Source: CAZFCK01 sp964517355
GTDB taxonomy: Bacteria; Desulfobacterota; Desulfovibrionia; Desulfovibrionales; Desulfovibrionaceae
Direction: 5' to 3'
Assembly: GCA_964517355.1 (NCBI GenBank)
Contig: CAZFCK010000119.1
Location: 1-14,494 of the forward strand
Length of the DNA: 14,494 bases
The notes under the pieces were generated by a model. The model did not search any database. It saw nothing but the letters and a program-made list of their open reading frames with translations, and was not told the DNA's origin. Position 1 is the stretch's first letter. The number at the start of each line of letters is the position of its first letter. This document shows positions 1 through 10,342 of this stretch, one piece after another. A program made the translations under genes and the position numbers.

Positions 1-50
1 ACAATTGGAAATTGTTTCAGGGGAGAGCCTTGTTTCAAGGCGAAAATGCG
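1..50. other. Region downstream of tetR with two short hairpins
   Basis: This edge sequence follows the stop codon of the minus-strand tetR gene. It holds two perfect small inverted repeats. ACAATT/AATTGT at 1-15 has a 3-nt loop, and GCCTTG/CAAGGC at 27-41 also has a 3-nt loop. Neither is followed by a clear T-run on either strand, so I do not call a terminator. No start codon or ribosome site for a downstream minus-strand gene can be recognised before the window ends. TetR genes of this type often lead an efflux operon, and such genes could lie just outside to the left, but nothing here shows it. Confidence 0.3.
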
Positions 51-728
51 CTATCCCGTGTAATTGTCGGGTGCGCTGAGTTCTCCCGCCTCAAACGCCC
101 GTTTTATCTCTTTGAGCCCCGCCAGCGAGAACCGGCACGCATGTTCCGCAAGGTGCCCGTGGTATGCGGCCATGCCGGGGTGGGCCGGATTGACCCGGCT
201 ATAGATGGGCCAGGTGCCGGAGTAATAAAGGACCTGGCTGAACACGCTGACCACGCAATCCTGCAACAACCACCTGGGCGCGCCAGGGCCCACGATCTGG
301 TCCATGAGCCTGAGCATCTCATTGTTTTGACGAATCATATGCCGGTCTATCAATGTGTTGAGCAAAGCGGAGGGGCGCGCCATCTCGGCGTTGAAAATGG
401 CGCGGAAGTCATCTGCGACCTCCCCGCCCCCAAACAACATCGCGCAATAGATGCGGAGGATCTCGCAGAGCCGGTCCTCGGGAGAGAGTTCCGCGGACAT
501 TTTCTCCTCCGACTCGACGCGCTTCCGGAGCCCGGTAAACATCGACTCCAGTATGGCTTCATAGAGGTTCGCCTTGCCCCCGAAATGATATGTCACGGCG
601 TTCACGTTCGCGGATTCCGCCAACTGGCAGATCTCCCTGACCGTGGCGCCCTCAAAGCCCTTTGCCGCGAAAACACGCAGGGCTGCGAAGAAGAGTCTGT
701 CTTTCGTGGAGTTCGGTTTGTGCCCCAT
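51..728 (-). CDS. TetR/AcrR-family repressor, CecR (YbiH)-like
   Basis: This is a 225-aa DNA-binding repressor of the TetR family. The N-terminal helix-turn-helix spans about residues 7-52. It begins with STKDRLFFAALRVFAAKGF, continues with the turn and recognition helix around ATVREICQLAESANVNAVTYHFGGK, and ends with the usual LYEAILE. The C-terminal half ends with HLAEHACRFSLAGLKEIK. That segment resembles the ligand-binding domain of CecR/YbiH-type regulators (DUF1956), which often control drug efflux transporters. I chose the ATG at 728 over the in-frame GTG at 731 because an AGGGAG ribosome site lies 6 nt before the ATG but only 3 nt before the GTG. Two palindromes immediately upstream suggest autorepression. 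The ligand is unknown, and the regulated genes may lie beyond the left edge. The family call is firm and the CecR-like subgroup is an inference. Confidence 0.93.
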   Translation of the reverse strand: MGHKPNSTKDRLFFAALRVFAAKGFEGATVREICQLAESANVNAVTYHFGGKANLYEAILESMFTGLRKRVESEEKMSAELSPEDRLCEILRIYCAMLFGGGEVADDFRAIFNAEMARPSALLNTLIDRHMIRQNNEMLRLMDQIVGPGAPRWLLQDCVVSVFSQVLYYSGTWPIYSRVNPAHPGMAAYHGHLAEHACRFSLAGLKEIKRAFEAGELSAPDNYTG

Positions 729-734
729 CACATG

Positions 735-740
735 CTCCCT
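735..740 (-). promoter_or_regulatory. Ribosome binding site of tetR
   Basis: On the minus strand this reads AGGGAG. It lies 6 nt before the ATG at 728 and only 3 nt before the in-frame GTG at 731, so the spacing favours the ATG as the true start. Confidence 0.6.
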
Positions 741-744
741 GGAT

Positions 745-770
745 TGTATTAATACATTTGTATTAATACA
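745..770. promoter_or_regulatory. Tandem palindromic operator upstream of tetR
   Basis: Two identical copies of the perfect 12-bp palindrome TGTATTAATACA lie at 745-756 and 759-770. They are separated by 2 nt, so their centres are 14 bp apart. They sit 17-42 nt upstream of the tetR ATG, between the ribosome site and a minus-strand TTGACT (796-791) that could serve as a -35 element; the matching -10 would overlap the right-hand copy. TetR regulators commonly bind such sites near their own promoters, so autoregulation is the natural reading. The repeats are seen directly. Binding by this TetR is inferred. Confidence 0.7.
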
Positions 771-854
771 TACGCATTACTTTGGGGTGTAGTCAAGACA
801 AACCCGATGGGCTGGATCTCGTTTTTCCCCAGAGTTGTCTGGCGCGGCCACACA

Positions 855-878
855 GTAAAAAGAGCGCCGCTTCCGGCG
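855..878 (-). terminator. Minus-strand rho-independent terminator-like hairpin
   Basis: Read on the minus strand, CGCCG-GAAG-CGGCG (878-865) is a 5-bp all-GC stem closed by a four-base loop. It is followed by CTCTTTTTAC, which provides a run of five T. This has the form of an intrinsic terminator. It would stop minus-strand transcripts before they reach tetR, whose start is about 130 nt further on. No minus-strand gene was recognised upstream of it, so the transcript it would end is unknown. Confidence 0.45.
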
Positions 879-1152
879 TCCCCGGACCGCTCCCCCTCTT
901 TGTCCTTCGCCCCGGTCGTCGGCGGCGGTCCCATGCGCGATCCCCGTCGCCGGCGGCACGTGGCCGCAGCGGTCCAGGAGGAGAACGCCATAGGCGCTGA
1001 TGCCGGCACTGACTGCCTCGCGGCTGCATATTTTTCCAAAGCACTTGGGGGCGTCTTGACGGGTTTGCCGTTGCACTTCGCCAGATGTGTGCCGGGGCGG
1101 TCGTGCAAAGCCGCATGGCGCCGGTTTTTTCTCTGTTCGTTACGGGTTGTCC

Positions 1153-1182
1153 TTGACAGGCTGATCGCCTCTAGACCATGAT
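1153..1182 (+). promoter_or_regulatory. Possible sigma70-type promoter of the first kinase operon
   Basis: A perfect TTGACA lies at 1153-1158. It is followed after 18 bp by CATGAT (1177-1182), which matches 4 of 6 positions of the -10 consensus. Transcription from here would give a leader of about 30 nt before the ATG at 1222. The -35 is strong and the -10 is weak, so the call is tentative. Confidence 0.35.
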
Positions 1183-1221
1183 TTTAGAAGCCCCATTCAC
1201 TATCGCGAGGTTTCAGAATTC

Positions 1222-4683
<3,462 letters not shown>

Positions 4684-4714
4684 AGAATGGGCCGCCAACG
4701 GTGCATACCATGCC

Positions 4715-4720
4715 AAGGAA
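4715..4720 (+). promoter_or_regulatory. Ribosome binding site of the first diguanylate cyclase
   Basis: AAGGAA lies 9 nt before the ATG at 4730. This supports 4730 as the start rather than upstream in-frame codons that overlap the kinase gene, or the ATG codons at 4736 and 4745. Confidence 0.55.
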
Positions 4721-4729
4721 CATGCCGTA

Positions 4730-5650
4730 ATGACGATGAGCGACATGCCGCAGGACAAGCGGCAGAAGATATTGGTGGTGGACGACAACAAGCAGAATCT
4801 GGAACTGCTTATGGAGCTTTTTCGGGAGGACTACAAGATTGTGGCGGCCCTCAACGGGAAGCGGGCGCTCAAACTGGCCCAGGCCGTCCCCCAGCCCGAC
4901 CTGATCTTGCTGGACATCGTCATGCCGGATATGGACGGGTACGAGGTGTGCCGACTCCTTAAGGAGGACGACGCCACCAGGAACATCCCCGTGGTCTTCG
5001 TCACCGCCGTGAGCGAGGTCATGGACGAAACCCGGGGGTTCGAGCTTGGGGCGGTGGACTACATCACCAAGCCCTTCCACCCCCCCATGGTCAAGGCCAG
5101 GGTGCACATGCATCTGACTCTGAAGCGCAGGCAGGAACTCTTGGAGGAATACGCCTTTCTGGACGCCCTGACCGAGATTCCCAACCGTCGCCAGTTCGAT
5201 CAGGTGTTGGACAAGGAGTGCAACCGCTCCTTGCGCTCCCATCAGGGATTGTCGTTGATCGTAATGGATATCGACCACTTCAAGGAGTATAACGACGGAT
5301 ACGGCCACGTCAGAGGCGACGAGGCCCTGCGTCGGGTCGCTCAGGCCTTGAACGGACGCCTGCGCCGGGCCGGCGACTTTCTGGCCCGCTATGGGGGCGA
5401 GGAGTTCGCCGCCGTGTTGCCCTACACCAACGCCGCGGTGGCCCTGGAGACGGCGGAATGCCTGCGCGCCGAGGTGGAGGCGCTGGGATTGCTGCACCAG
5501 GACGGCTCGCCCCTCACCCTCTCCCTGGGGGTGGCCACGGTGCCGCCGGACAGGAAGACGACCCCGGCGGAAGTGCTGGAGGCCGCGGATAAGGTCTTGT
5601 ACAAGGCCAAGGGCGGAGGGCGCAACAGGGTGGAGGGCGTCACGCTCTAA
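4730..5650 (+). CDS. Response regulator diguanylate cyclase (REC-GGDEF)
   Basis: This is a 306-aa cytoplasmic response regulator that should make cyclic di-GMP from two GTP. The receiver domain (about 13-130) has D18/D19, the phospho-acceptor D62 in LLDIVMPDMDG, and K114 in DYITKPF. A short linker leads to the GGDEF domain (about 140-303). That domain has the entry motif DALTEIPNRRQFD, MDIDHFKEYNDGYGH, and the active-site GGEEF at 222-226. An RxxD product-inhibition site (R213 to D216) lies exactly five residues before GGEEF, so feedback inhibition by cyclic di-GMP is expected. The frame is open upstream to 4601, but that part overlaps the kinase gene and the ribosome site fits 4730. The gene lies 46 nt after the kinase and is probably co-transcribed with it, which makes it the kinase's likely phosphorylation target. 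The family assignment is firm and the partnership is inferred. Confidence 0.95.
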   Translation: MTMSDMPQDKRQKILVVDDNKQNLELLMELFREDYKIVAALNGKRALKLAQAVPQPDLILLDIVMPDMDGYEVCRLLKEDDATRNIPVVFVTAVSEVMDETRGFELGAVDYITKPFHPPMVKARVHMHLTLKRRQELLEEYAFLDALTEIPNRRQFDQVLDKECNRSLRSHQGLSLIVMDIDHFKEYNDGYGHVRGDEALRRVAQALNGRLRRAGDFLARYGGEEFAAVLPYTNAAVALETAECLRAEVEALGLLHQDGSPLTLSLGVATVPPDRKTTPAEVLEAADKVLYKAKGGGRNRVEGVTL

Positions 5651-5764
5651 CTCCCGAATCGCACACCCCGGCTTTGCGCGTTTCTTGCGAGTGGAACGGC
5701 ATCGTGCGCAAAGGAGCGAATCGGGGGGGGGACATTGGTGCCACAAGAAAGGCGGGAGACTCTC

Positions 5765-6085
5765 TTAACCCATTAAGCTATCGACGGATATAATTTTCCA
5801 ACCCTTGTTTGAAAATTCATCTAGCTGGCCGGAGATGTTGTCTTCATGGCAAGCCATTGCAAAAAGATGTGTGGGACGACTCATCGCCACATGGGCGATC
5901 TTGATGCAGGATTTTGAACGGGCGCCCATCTTTGTGGTATTAGTTTTGTTTAATAGAAGTGGCTTGAGATATTCAATATCATCTTTATAATAATATGTAC
6001 TCAGCAGAAGAGTTGCAGTATGAGTTTCTCCTTTTACAGAATGAACCGTTCCCACTTCTATCAATTTTTGAATAAATACAGTATC
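5765..6085 (-). pseudogene. 5'-truncated UvrD/Rep-like helicase, C-terminal remnant
   Basis: About 107 codons are open on the minus strand after an in-frame TAA at 6088-6086. They match the end of superfamily 1 helicases of the UvrD/Rep type (UvrD_C_2 region). GTVHSVKGETHTATL at residues 12-26 fits the motif V area. HVAMSRPTHLFAMA, starting at residue 65, fits motif VI with its arginine finger region. The natural end (GWKIISVDSL) then follows. The nucleotide-binding Walker A part, motifs II to IV and any plausible start with a ribosome site are absent, so this cannot be a working helicase. Its AT-rich composition contrasts sharply with the GC-rich neighbours, which suggests horizontal acquisition followed by decay. 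Similar SVKGETH-type helicases occur in phage and anti-phage loci, for example Gabija GajB-like proteins, but the fragment is too short to assign that role. Confidence 0.65.
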
Positions 6086-6140
6086 TTATAGTGTTCGGTT
6101 TACTCAGAACGTCGATTTTGCAATTCATGCCGGTCACAAC

Positions 6141-6182
6141 GTTTTAGAGATTCGTAAGAACCTGTTCCAAAAGGTTCTGAAG
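6141..6182. repeat. Hairpin-forming intergenic repeat, copy A
   Basis: This 42-nt segment aligns without gaps to 11486-11527, with 34 identical positions by eye. The shared blocks are gagattc, taagaac and aaaaggttct. Within it, AGAACCT (6157-6163) and AGGTTCT (6172-6178) form a perfect 7-bp stem with an 8-nt loop. It lies 55 nt upstream of the second kinase start and could act as a terminator-like or REP-like element. Its role is unknown. Confidence 0.6.
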
Positions 6183-6224
6183 ACGCCGTGTGCGCGATGG
6201 CGCCTCTGTCATCGCGAGCCGGAA

Positions 6225-6230
6225 AAGGAA
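6225..6230 (+). promoter_or_regulatory. Ribosome binding site of the second kinase
   Basis: AAGGAA lies 7 nt before the ATG at 6238 and 10 nt before the adjacent ATG at 6241. It rules against the in-frame GTG at 6190, which would add 16 residues in front of the signal peptide. Confidence 0.6.
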
Positions 6231-6237
6231 ACAGGCC

Positions 6238-9200
6238 ATGATGCGTACTCGTTGGGTTCCGACAGTGTTCTTGCCGATCCTGGTCGTACTGACGGGGGTG
6301 TGTCTTGCCGTTGCCGCGCCCGAACCGGAACCGGGAGCACCGCACCCCCCGGAGCTGGAACGTCCGTCCGGTCCGCCGAATGTGGGCTTTCTCCGGGATG
6401 GTTACGTGATGAGCGTCGTCGGCGTGGAACAGGGGCTGCCGAGCAATGACGTTCGCGCGATTCTGCAGGATGGCCAAGGCTTCATCTGGCTCGGGACGCC
6501 CGGCGGGCTCACCCGTTTTGACGGATACGAGTGCGTGACGTATCGGCATGATCCCGCTGACCAGGACAGCTTGGGCGGCAATATGGTCTCCGCCCTGTAC
6601 GAGGACGGCAACGGGTGGTTGTGGGCCGCGGCCGGGCCCGGGTCGATCGTCCGGTTCGATCCCCGGACGGAGACCTTCACGCGCTATGACGTCGCCTTGC
6701 ATACTCCGGAAAGCGAACCCTTTTTGAGTTTGCTGGTGGACGAGGCTGGGGTGGTGTGGCTGGGCGGCCGTAAAAGCGGGTTGACGCGATTCCGGCCGGA
6801 AACGGGCGAAACCGAGTCTGTTCTTCCCTATCGCTCGGTCTGGTCGCTCGCGTTGACAAAGAGCGGCTTGGGACGGCCGCGGCATGCCGGGGACGACGGG
6901 GGCGCGGCGCGCCCCTTTCTGCTGGCGGCCACGACCCATGCGCTGCTTGTGGTGGACCGTGACTCCCTCGCCGAGGTGGACCGCTACGCCATTGCGCAGC
7001 CGGGCAAGCCCGTGGTGCGCGTGGGGGAGGATGGAACGGCGTGGGTGGCGTGCCACAACGTGATGCGGGTTGATCCCGCCACCGGTGAGTGGCGGGAATA
7101 CAGCGTCCCCAGCGGGCCGTTTCGGTGCATGATTCTCGGGCGCGACGGGAACATGTGGTTGGGGAACCATAACGGCGTTTACGTGTTCGATCCGGAGCGG
7201 AAGACCGTGGTCCGGCATCTGTCCAATACGGATGGAGGTTCCACCAGCCTGCGCGGAGAGCTGGTCCAGGCCCTGTATCAGGACATGGACAACGTGGTGT
7301 GGTGCGGGACGGACAACCAGGGCGTCCAGCTCTATAATCCGAAACAGGAGCAGTTTCACCGCATGGCGGTGCATGATTCCCTGGTCGGCCCCATAACCGG
7401 CGCCAGGCGCTATCTGCCGGGGCTCAGCATGAGCGGCGCGGTGCGGGCGCTGCTGGCGGACGGCTCGGGCGCCATCTGGATGGGCAGGGACGGGGGCGTC
7501 AGCCTTTGCAAACCGGATTCCCGCGTGCTGGAAGACCGCACGCCGCGCGAATGGGAGTTTCTGCCCTATAGTGTGCGCTCGCTGATTCAGGATTCCCGGG
7601 GGAATGTCTGGGCGGGAGCCCGGGGGAACCTTGCGCGGCTGGACCCCCACGGTGGAGGGGCCAAGATCTTTGTTTTCGGATCGATTAAGGGAACGGGGCG
7701 GCCGGAGATCACCGACATGGCGGACCTGGGAGACGGCCGGATCATGTTCTGCACCCTTCGGTACGGCCTGGGGGTCGTCGATGCCGAGGGGGGCGGCGTC
7801 ACGCTGCCGGCCGGGGCGCCGGCTGACGCCGACGATGGCGGAGCGGAGCCGCTCACGTCATTGCCCTCGTTTTATCCGCAGGCGGTGGAGCGGGATGGGA
7901 GCGGCACGTTGTGGCTCGCCGGGCCGAGGGGGCTGGCCTGGAACAAGGGGAGCGGCTGGGAGGAAGTTACCGCCCCCCATGAGGATGTGAACGACCTGTA
8001 TGTCTCGTCCACGGGAGATGTCTGGATAGCGGCGACAAACGGCCTTCATGCGTTTGATCGGCAATCCGGAACGTTTCGCTCCCGGACGTTGGGCAATGGC
8101 CTGGTCTCGTCGGATGTGCTGGCCGTTCTGGAAGACGGCTCCGGCCGGTTGTGGTTGAGCACGGCCAAGGGGATCAGCCGGTTTGATCCGGAAACGGAGG
8201 CGTTTCGTCATTATGGGGCGGGGGAAGGCCTCGCACGGGTGGACTGCCTGCCCGGCGCGGCCCTGGCCCTTCCGGACGGGCGCATGATGTTCGGAACCAT
8301 GACCGGCGTTCTGGCGTTTCATCCCGATGAGATCAGGGACATGCCGTCCCGCGCCAAGGTGCGGTTCACCTCGTTCCGCATCGGCAACCGGGAAATCGCT
8401 CCGGGCTCTACGTCCCCCGCGTTGCAAGCGCCCATCTGGGACATTGAGCGGGTGACTCTGGGCTACGACCAGCGCGGATTGGGATTCACGTTCGCCTTGC
8501 AAAGTTATGGAGCGCCCCAGGAAACCAGGTACCGCTATAAACTGGAGGGCTTTGACCCGGAATGGGTCTATGTGGACGCCGCCCGGCGCTATGCGAGTTA
8601 CGTGGCCTTGCCCCCCGGCGGGTATGTCCTGCGCGCGCAGGCCATGACCGGCGGCGTCTGGAGCGATAACGAGGCCTCCCTGGGCGTCGTGGTGACGCCG
8701 CCCTGGTGGGAGACCGCGTGGTTTCGGGGAGTGGCGGCATTGGCGCTTCTCGGAATGGGCTCGCTGGCCTACGGGCTCAGGGTCCGCTCCATACAGCTTC
8801 GCAACCGCGACCTTGAGCGGCAAGTGGCCGAACGGACGAGTGAACTTGCCACCGTGAACACGCAGCTCATGCAGGCCAAGACCGCCGCCGAGGCCGCGAA
8901 CCGGGCGAAAAGCGCTTTTCTGGCGAATATGAGCCATGAATTGCGCACCCCCTTGAACGCTATTTTAGGATTTTCCGACCTTCTCCGCCGCAAGGGCACG
9001 CTGCCCCCGGAAGACAGAGACAACCTGGCCATCATCAACCGCAGCGGCGACCATTTGCTGTCCCTGATCAATCAGGTTCTGGATCTCTCCAAGATTGAGG
9101 CGGACCGCATGACGCTCAGCGTGGCGCCCTGCGATCTGGATCTGGTGCTCAAAGACGTGCGGGAGCTTTTCTCGGCGAAAGCCGCTGCGCAGTCCATTCA

Positions 9201-10323
9201 TCTGAAGGCGGCACGCCGGGACACCGCGCCGCGCTATGTGAAATGCGATGAAGTGAAATTGCGCCAGGTACTCATTAATCTCTTGAGTAATGCCGTGAAA
9301 TTTACCAAAAAAGGCGAAGTCGAGCTTGTGGTGGAAGGCGCCGGGGCGGAGGCGGCCACGCATGGTGAGCCGGGAGATACAGCCCTGGTGCGGTTCGAAG
9401 TCAGGGATACGGGAGTGGGCGTTTCCAAGGAGGAGATGGGCAAGCTGTTCGAGTTGTTCGTGCAAACGGAGTCCGGGTTGCGGTCCTCCCAGGGCACCGG
9501 GCTTGGGTTGCCGTTGAGCCGGAGGCTGGTGGCGCTCATGGGCGGCGACCTGGCTGTGGAAAGCGAACCGGGCAAGGGAACCGGAATATCGTTTTGCATC
9601 AAGCTGGAGAAGGGGAAGCCCCAGGAGCTCAACGCTGGCCGCGAGCGGCGGAAAGTGCTCGGCCTGGCGGCGGGGCATGCGGAAACCAGGATACTCGTTG
9701 CCGACGACAAGGTTGAAAACCGCGAATTGATCAGGCAGCTGCTGGCCCCTTTGGGCTTCGCGGTGCGGGCGGCCGCCGACGGCGAAGAGGCGCTGGACAT
9801 CTGGCGCGAGTGGCGTCCGCACTGCGTGTTGATGGACATGCGCATGCCCGTGATGGACGGCTACGAGGCCACACGGCGCATCAAGGCCGAGGGCGGGGGC
9901 GGTGTCCGCGTGGTGGCGTTTTCCGCAAGCAGTTTTGATTCGGAAAAGCAGGACACCCTGGACGCTGGCTGCGATGACTATCTGCGCAAACCTTTGCAGG
10001 CCGATTTGCTGTTTTCCATGCTGGAAAAGCTGCTCGGCGTGACGTTTGTGTACGAAGAGGATGCCGGAGGCCCCGATGAACCGGCCGACGGGCGGGGGCA
10101 CACCGTCTCCGCCGAGGATCTGGCGGGCATAGACCGTGATCTTCTGGCGCGATTGCGGCGTTCGGCGGAGGAAGTCGATCAGGAACGGTTTCTTGAGCTT
10201 CTTGAACCGGTAATCCTCTCCACCCCCGGTGTGGGCGCGTGGCTGGCGGAAATGGCTGAGGCGTATCGGTTTGACCGTATTCTCGACGTGCTGTCGCCGG
10301 CGGATCAGGCGGCTGAACCGTGA
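6238..10323 (+). CDS. Hybrid sensor histidine kinase with 14-blade periplasmic propeller and Y_Y_Y domain
   Basis: This is a 1361-aa membrane kinase built like a Bacteroides hybrid two-component sensor. A signal or anchor peptide covers residues 1-27 (VFLPILVVLTGVCLAVAA). The periplasmic part shows 14 Reg_prop-like blades (about 62-705) with motifs such as FIWLGTPGGLTRFD and RLWLSTAKGISRFD. That number is enough for two seven-bladed propellers. A Y_Y_Y domain follows (about 740-815). One transmembrane helix at 829-848 leads by a coiled coil to HisKA with H900 (NMSHELRTP). The ATPase domain has N1018, DTGVG at 1057-1061 and GTGLGL at 1086-1091. The receiver has D1156/D1157, D1200 and K1251. 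The tail (1296-1361) resembles the first kinase's tail. Unlike classical members it has no AraC output, and unlike the first kinase it has no Hpt. The start at 6238 follows the AAGGAA ribosome site. A diguanylate cyclase follows after 19 nt. Known relatives sense periplasmic oligosaccharides; the ligand here is unknown. Confidence 0.95.
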   Translation: MMRTRWVPTVFLPILVVLTGVCLAVAAPEPEPGAPHPPELERPSGPPNVGFLRDGYVMSVVGVEQGLPSNDVRAILQDGQGFIWLGTPGGLTRFDGYECVTYRHDPADQDSLGGNMVSALYEDGNGWLWAAAGPGSIVRFDPRTETFTRYDVALHTPESEPFLSLLVDEAGVVWLGGRKSGLTRFRPETGETESVLPYRSVWSLALTKSGLGRPRHAGDDGGAARPFLLAATTHALLVVDRDSLAEVDRYAIAQPGKPVVRVGEDGTAWVACHNVMRVDPATGEWREYSVPSGPFRCMILGRDGNMWLGNHNGVYVFDPERKTVVRHLSNTDGGSTSLRGELVQALYQDMDNVVWCGTDNQGVQLYNPKQEQFHRMAVHDSLVGPITGARRYLPGLSMSGAVRALLADGSGAIWMGRDGGVSLCKPDSRVLEDRTPREWEFLPYSVRSLIQDSRGNVWAGARGNLARLDPHGGGAKIFVFGSIKGTGRPEITDMADLGDGRIMFCTLRYGLGVVDAEGGGVTLPAGAPADADDGGAEPLTSLPSFYPQAVERDGSGTLWLAGPRGLAWNKGSGWEEVTAPHEDVNDLYVSSTGDVWIAATNGLHAFDRQSGTFRSRTLGNGLVSSDVLAVLEDGSGRLWLSTAKGISRFDPETEAFRHYGAGEGLARVDCLPGAALALPDGRMMFGTMTGVLAFHPDEIRDMPSRAKVRFTSFRIGNREIAPGSTSPALQAPIWDIERVTLGYDQRGLGFTFALQSYGAPQETRYRYKLEGFDPEWVYVDAARRYASYVALPPGGYVLRAQAMTGGVWSDNEASLGVVVTPPWWETAWFRGVAALALLGMGSLAYGLRVRSIQLRNRDLERQVAERTSELATVNTQLMQAKTAAEAANRAKSAFLANMSHELRTPLNAILGFSDLLRRKGTLPPEDRDNLAIINRSGDHLLSLINQVLDLSKIEADRMTLSVAPCDLDLVLKDVRELFSAKAAAQSIHLKAARRDTAPRYVKCDEVKLRQVLINLLSNAVKFTKKGEVELVVEGAGAEAATHGEPGDTALVRFEVRDTGVGVSKEEMGKLFELFVQTESGLRSSQGTGLGLPLSRRLVALMGGDLAVESEPGKGTGISFCIKLEKGKPQELNAGRERRKVLGLAAGHAETRILVADDKVENRELIRQLLAPLGFAVRAAADGEEALDIWREWRPHCVLMDMRMPVMDGYEATRRIKAEGGGGVRVVAFSASSFDSEKQDTLDAGCDDYLRKPLQADLLFSMLEKLLGVTFVYEEDAGGPDEPADGRGHTVSAEDLAGIDRDLLARLRRSAEEVDQERFLELLEPVILSTPGVGAWLAEMAEAYRFDRILDVLSPADQAAEP

Positions 10324-10342
10324 GGAAACAGGTGCGAAAACC

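Larger units (their letters stand above)
771..1221. other. Non-coding region between tetR and the first kinase
   Basis: I recognise no gene in this stretch. Several short frames are open on both strands, but they overlap each other and their translations look like low-complexity Arg/Pro/Gly products of GC-rich DNA. The region contains the putative tetR promoter at its left end, a minus-strand terminator-like hairpin near 855-878, and a possible plus-strand promoter near 1153-1182. It could hide a small RNA on the minus strand ending at the hairpin, but no convincing promoter for one was found. Confidence 0.5.
5651..6237. other. AT-rich intergenic island with gene remnant
   Basis: This gap separates the two kinase/cyclase modules. 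From 5651 to about 5760 it is GC-rich like its neighbours and contains an inverted repeat CTTTGCGC (5672-5679) / GCGCAAAG (5706-5713) with a 26-nt loop, which is too wide for a terminator. From about 5765 to 6120 base composition drops to visibly AT-rich, unlike everything around it, and holds a helicase fragment on the minus strand. From 6141 to 6182 there is a hairpin-forming repeat that recurs at 11486. No tRNA, integrase or flanking attachment repeat was seen. Confidence 0.6.

Noticed and set aside
1112..1133. GC-rich segment followed by six T on the plus strand, like a terminator
   Set aside because: The best stem is only 3 bp (GCC/GGC), too weak for an intrinsic terminator.
777..1181. 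Overlapping short open frames on both strands between tetR and the first kinase
   Set aside because: They overlap each other in several frames, lack good ribosome sites and give Arg/Pro/Gly-rich translations typical of GC-rich non-coding DNA. No family is recognisable.
5672..5713. Inverted repeat CTTTGCGC/GCGCAAAG after the first cyclase
   Set aside because: The 26-nt loop and lack of a T-run make it a poor terminator; no other role is evident.
6190..6237. GTG start for the second kinase at 6190
   Set aside because: It would put 16 charged residues before the signal peptide, and the ribosome site is correctly spaced for 6238.
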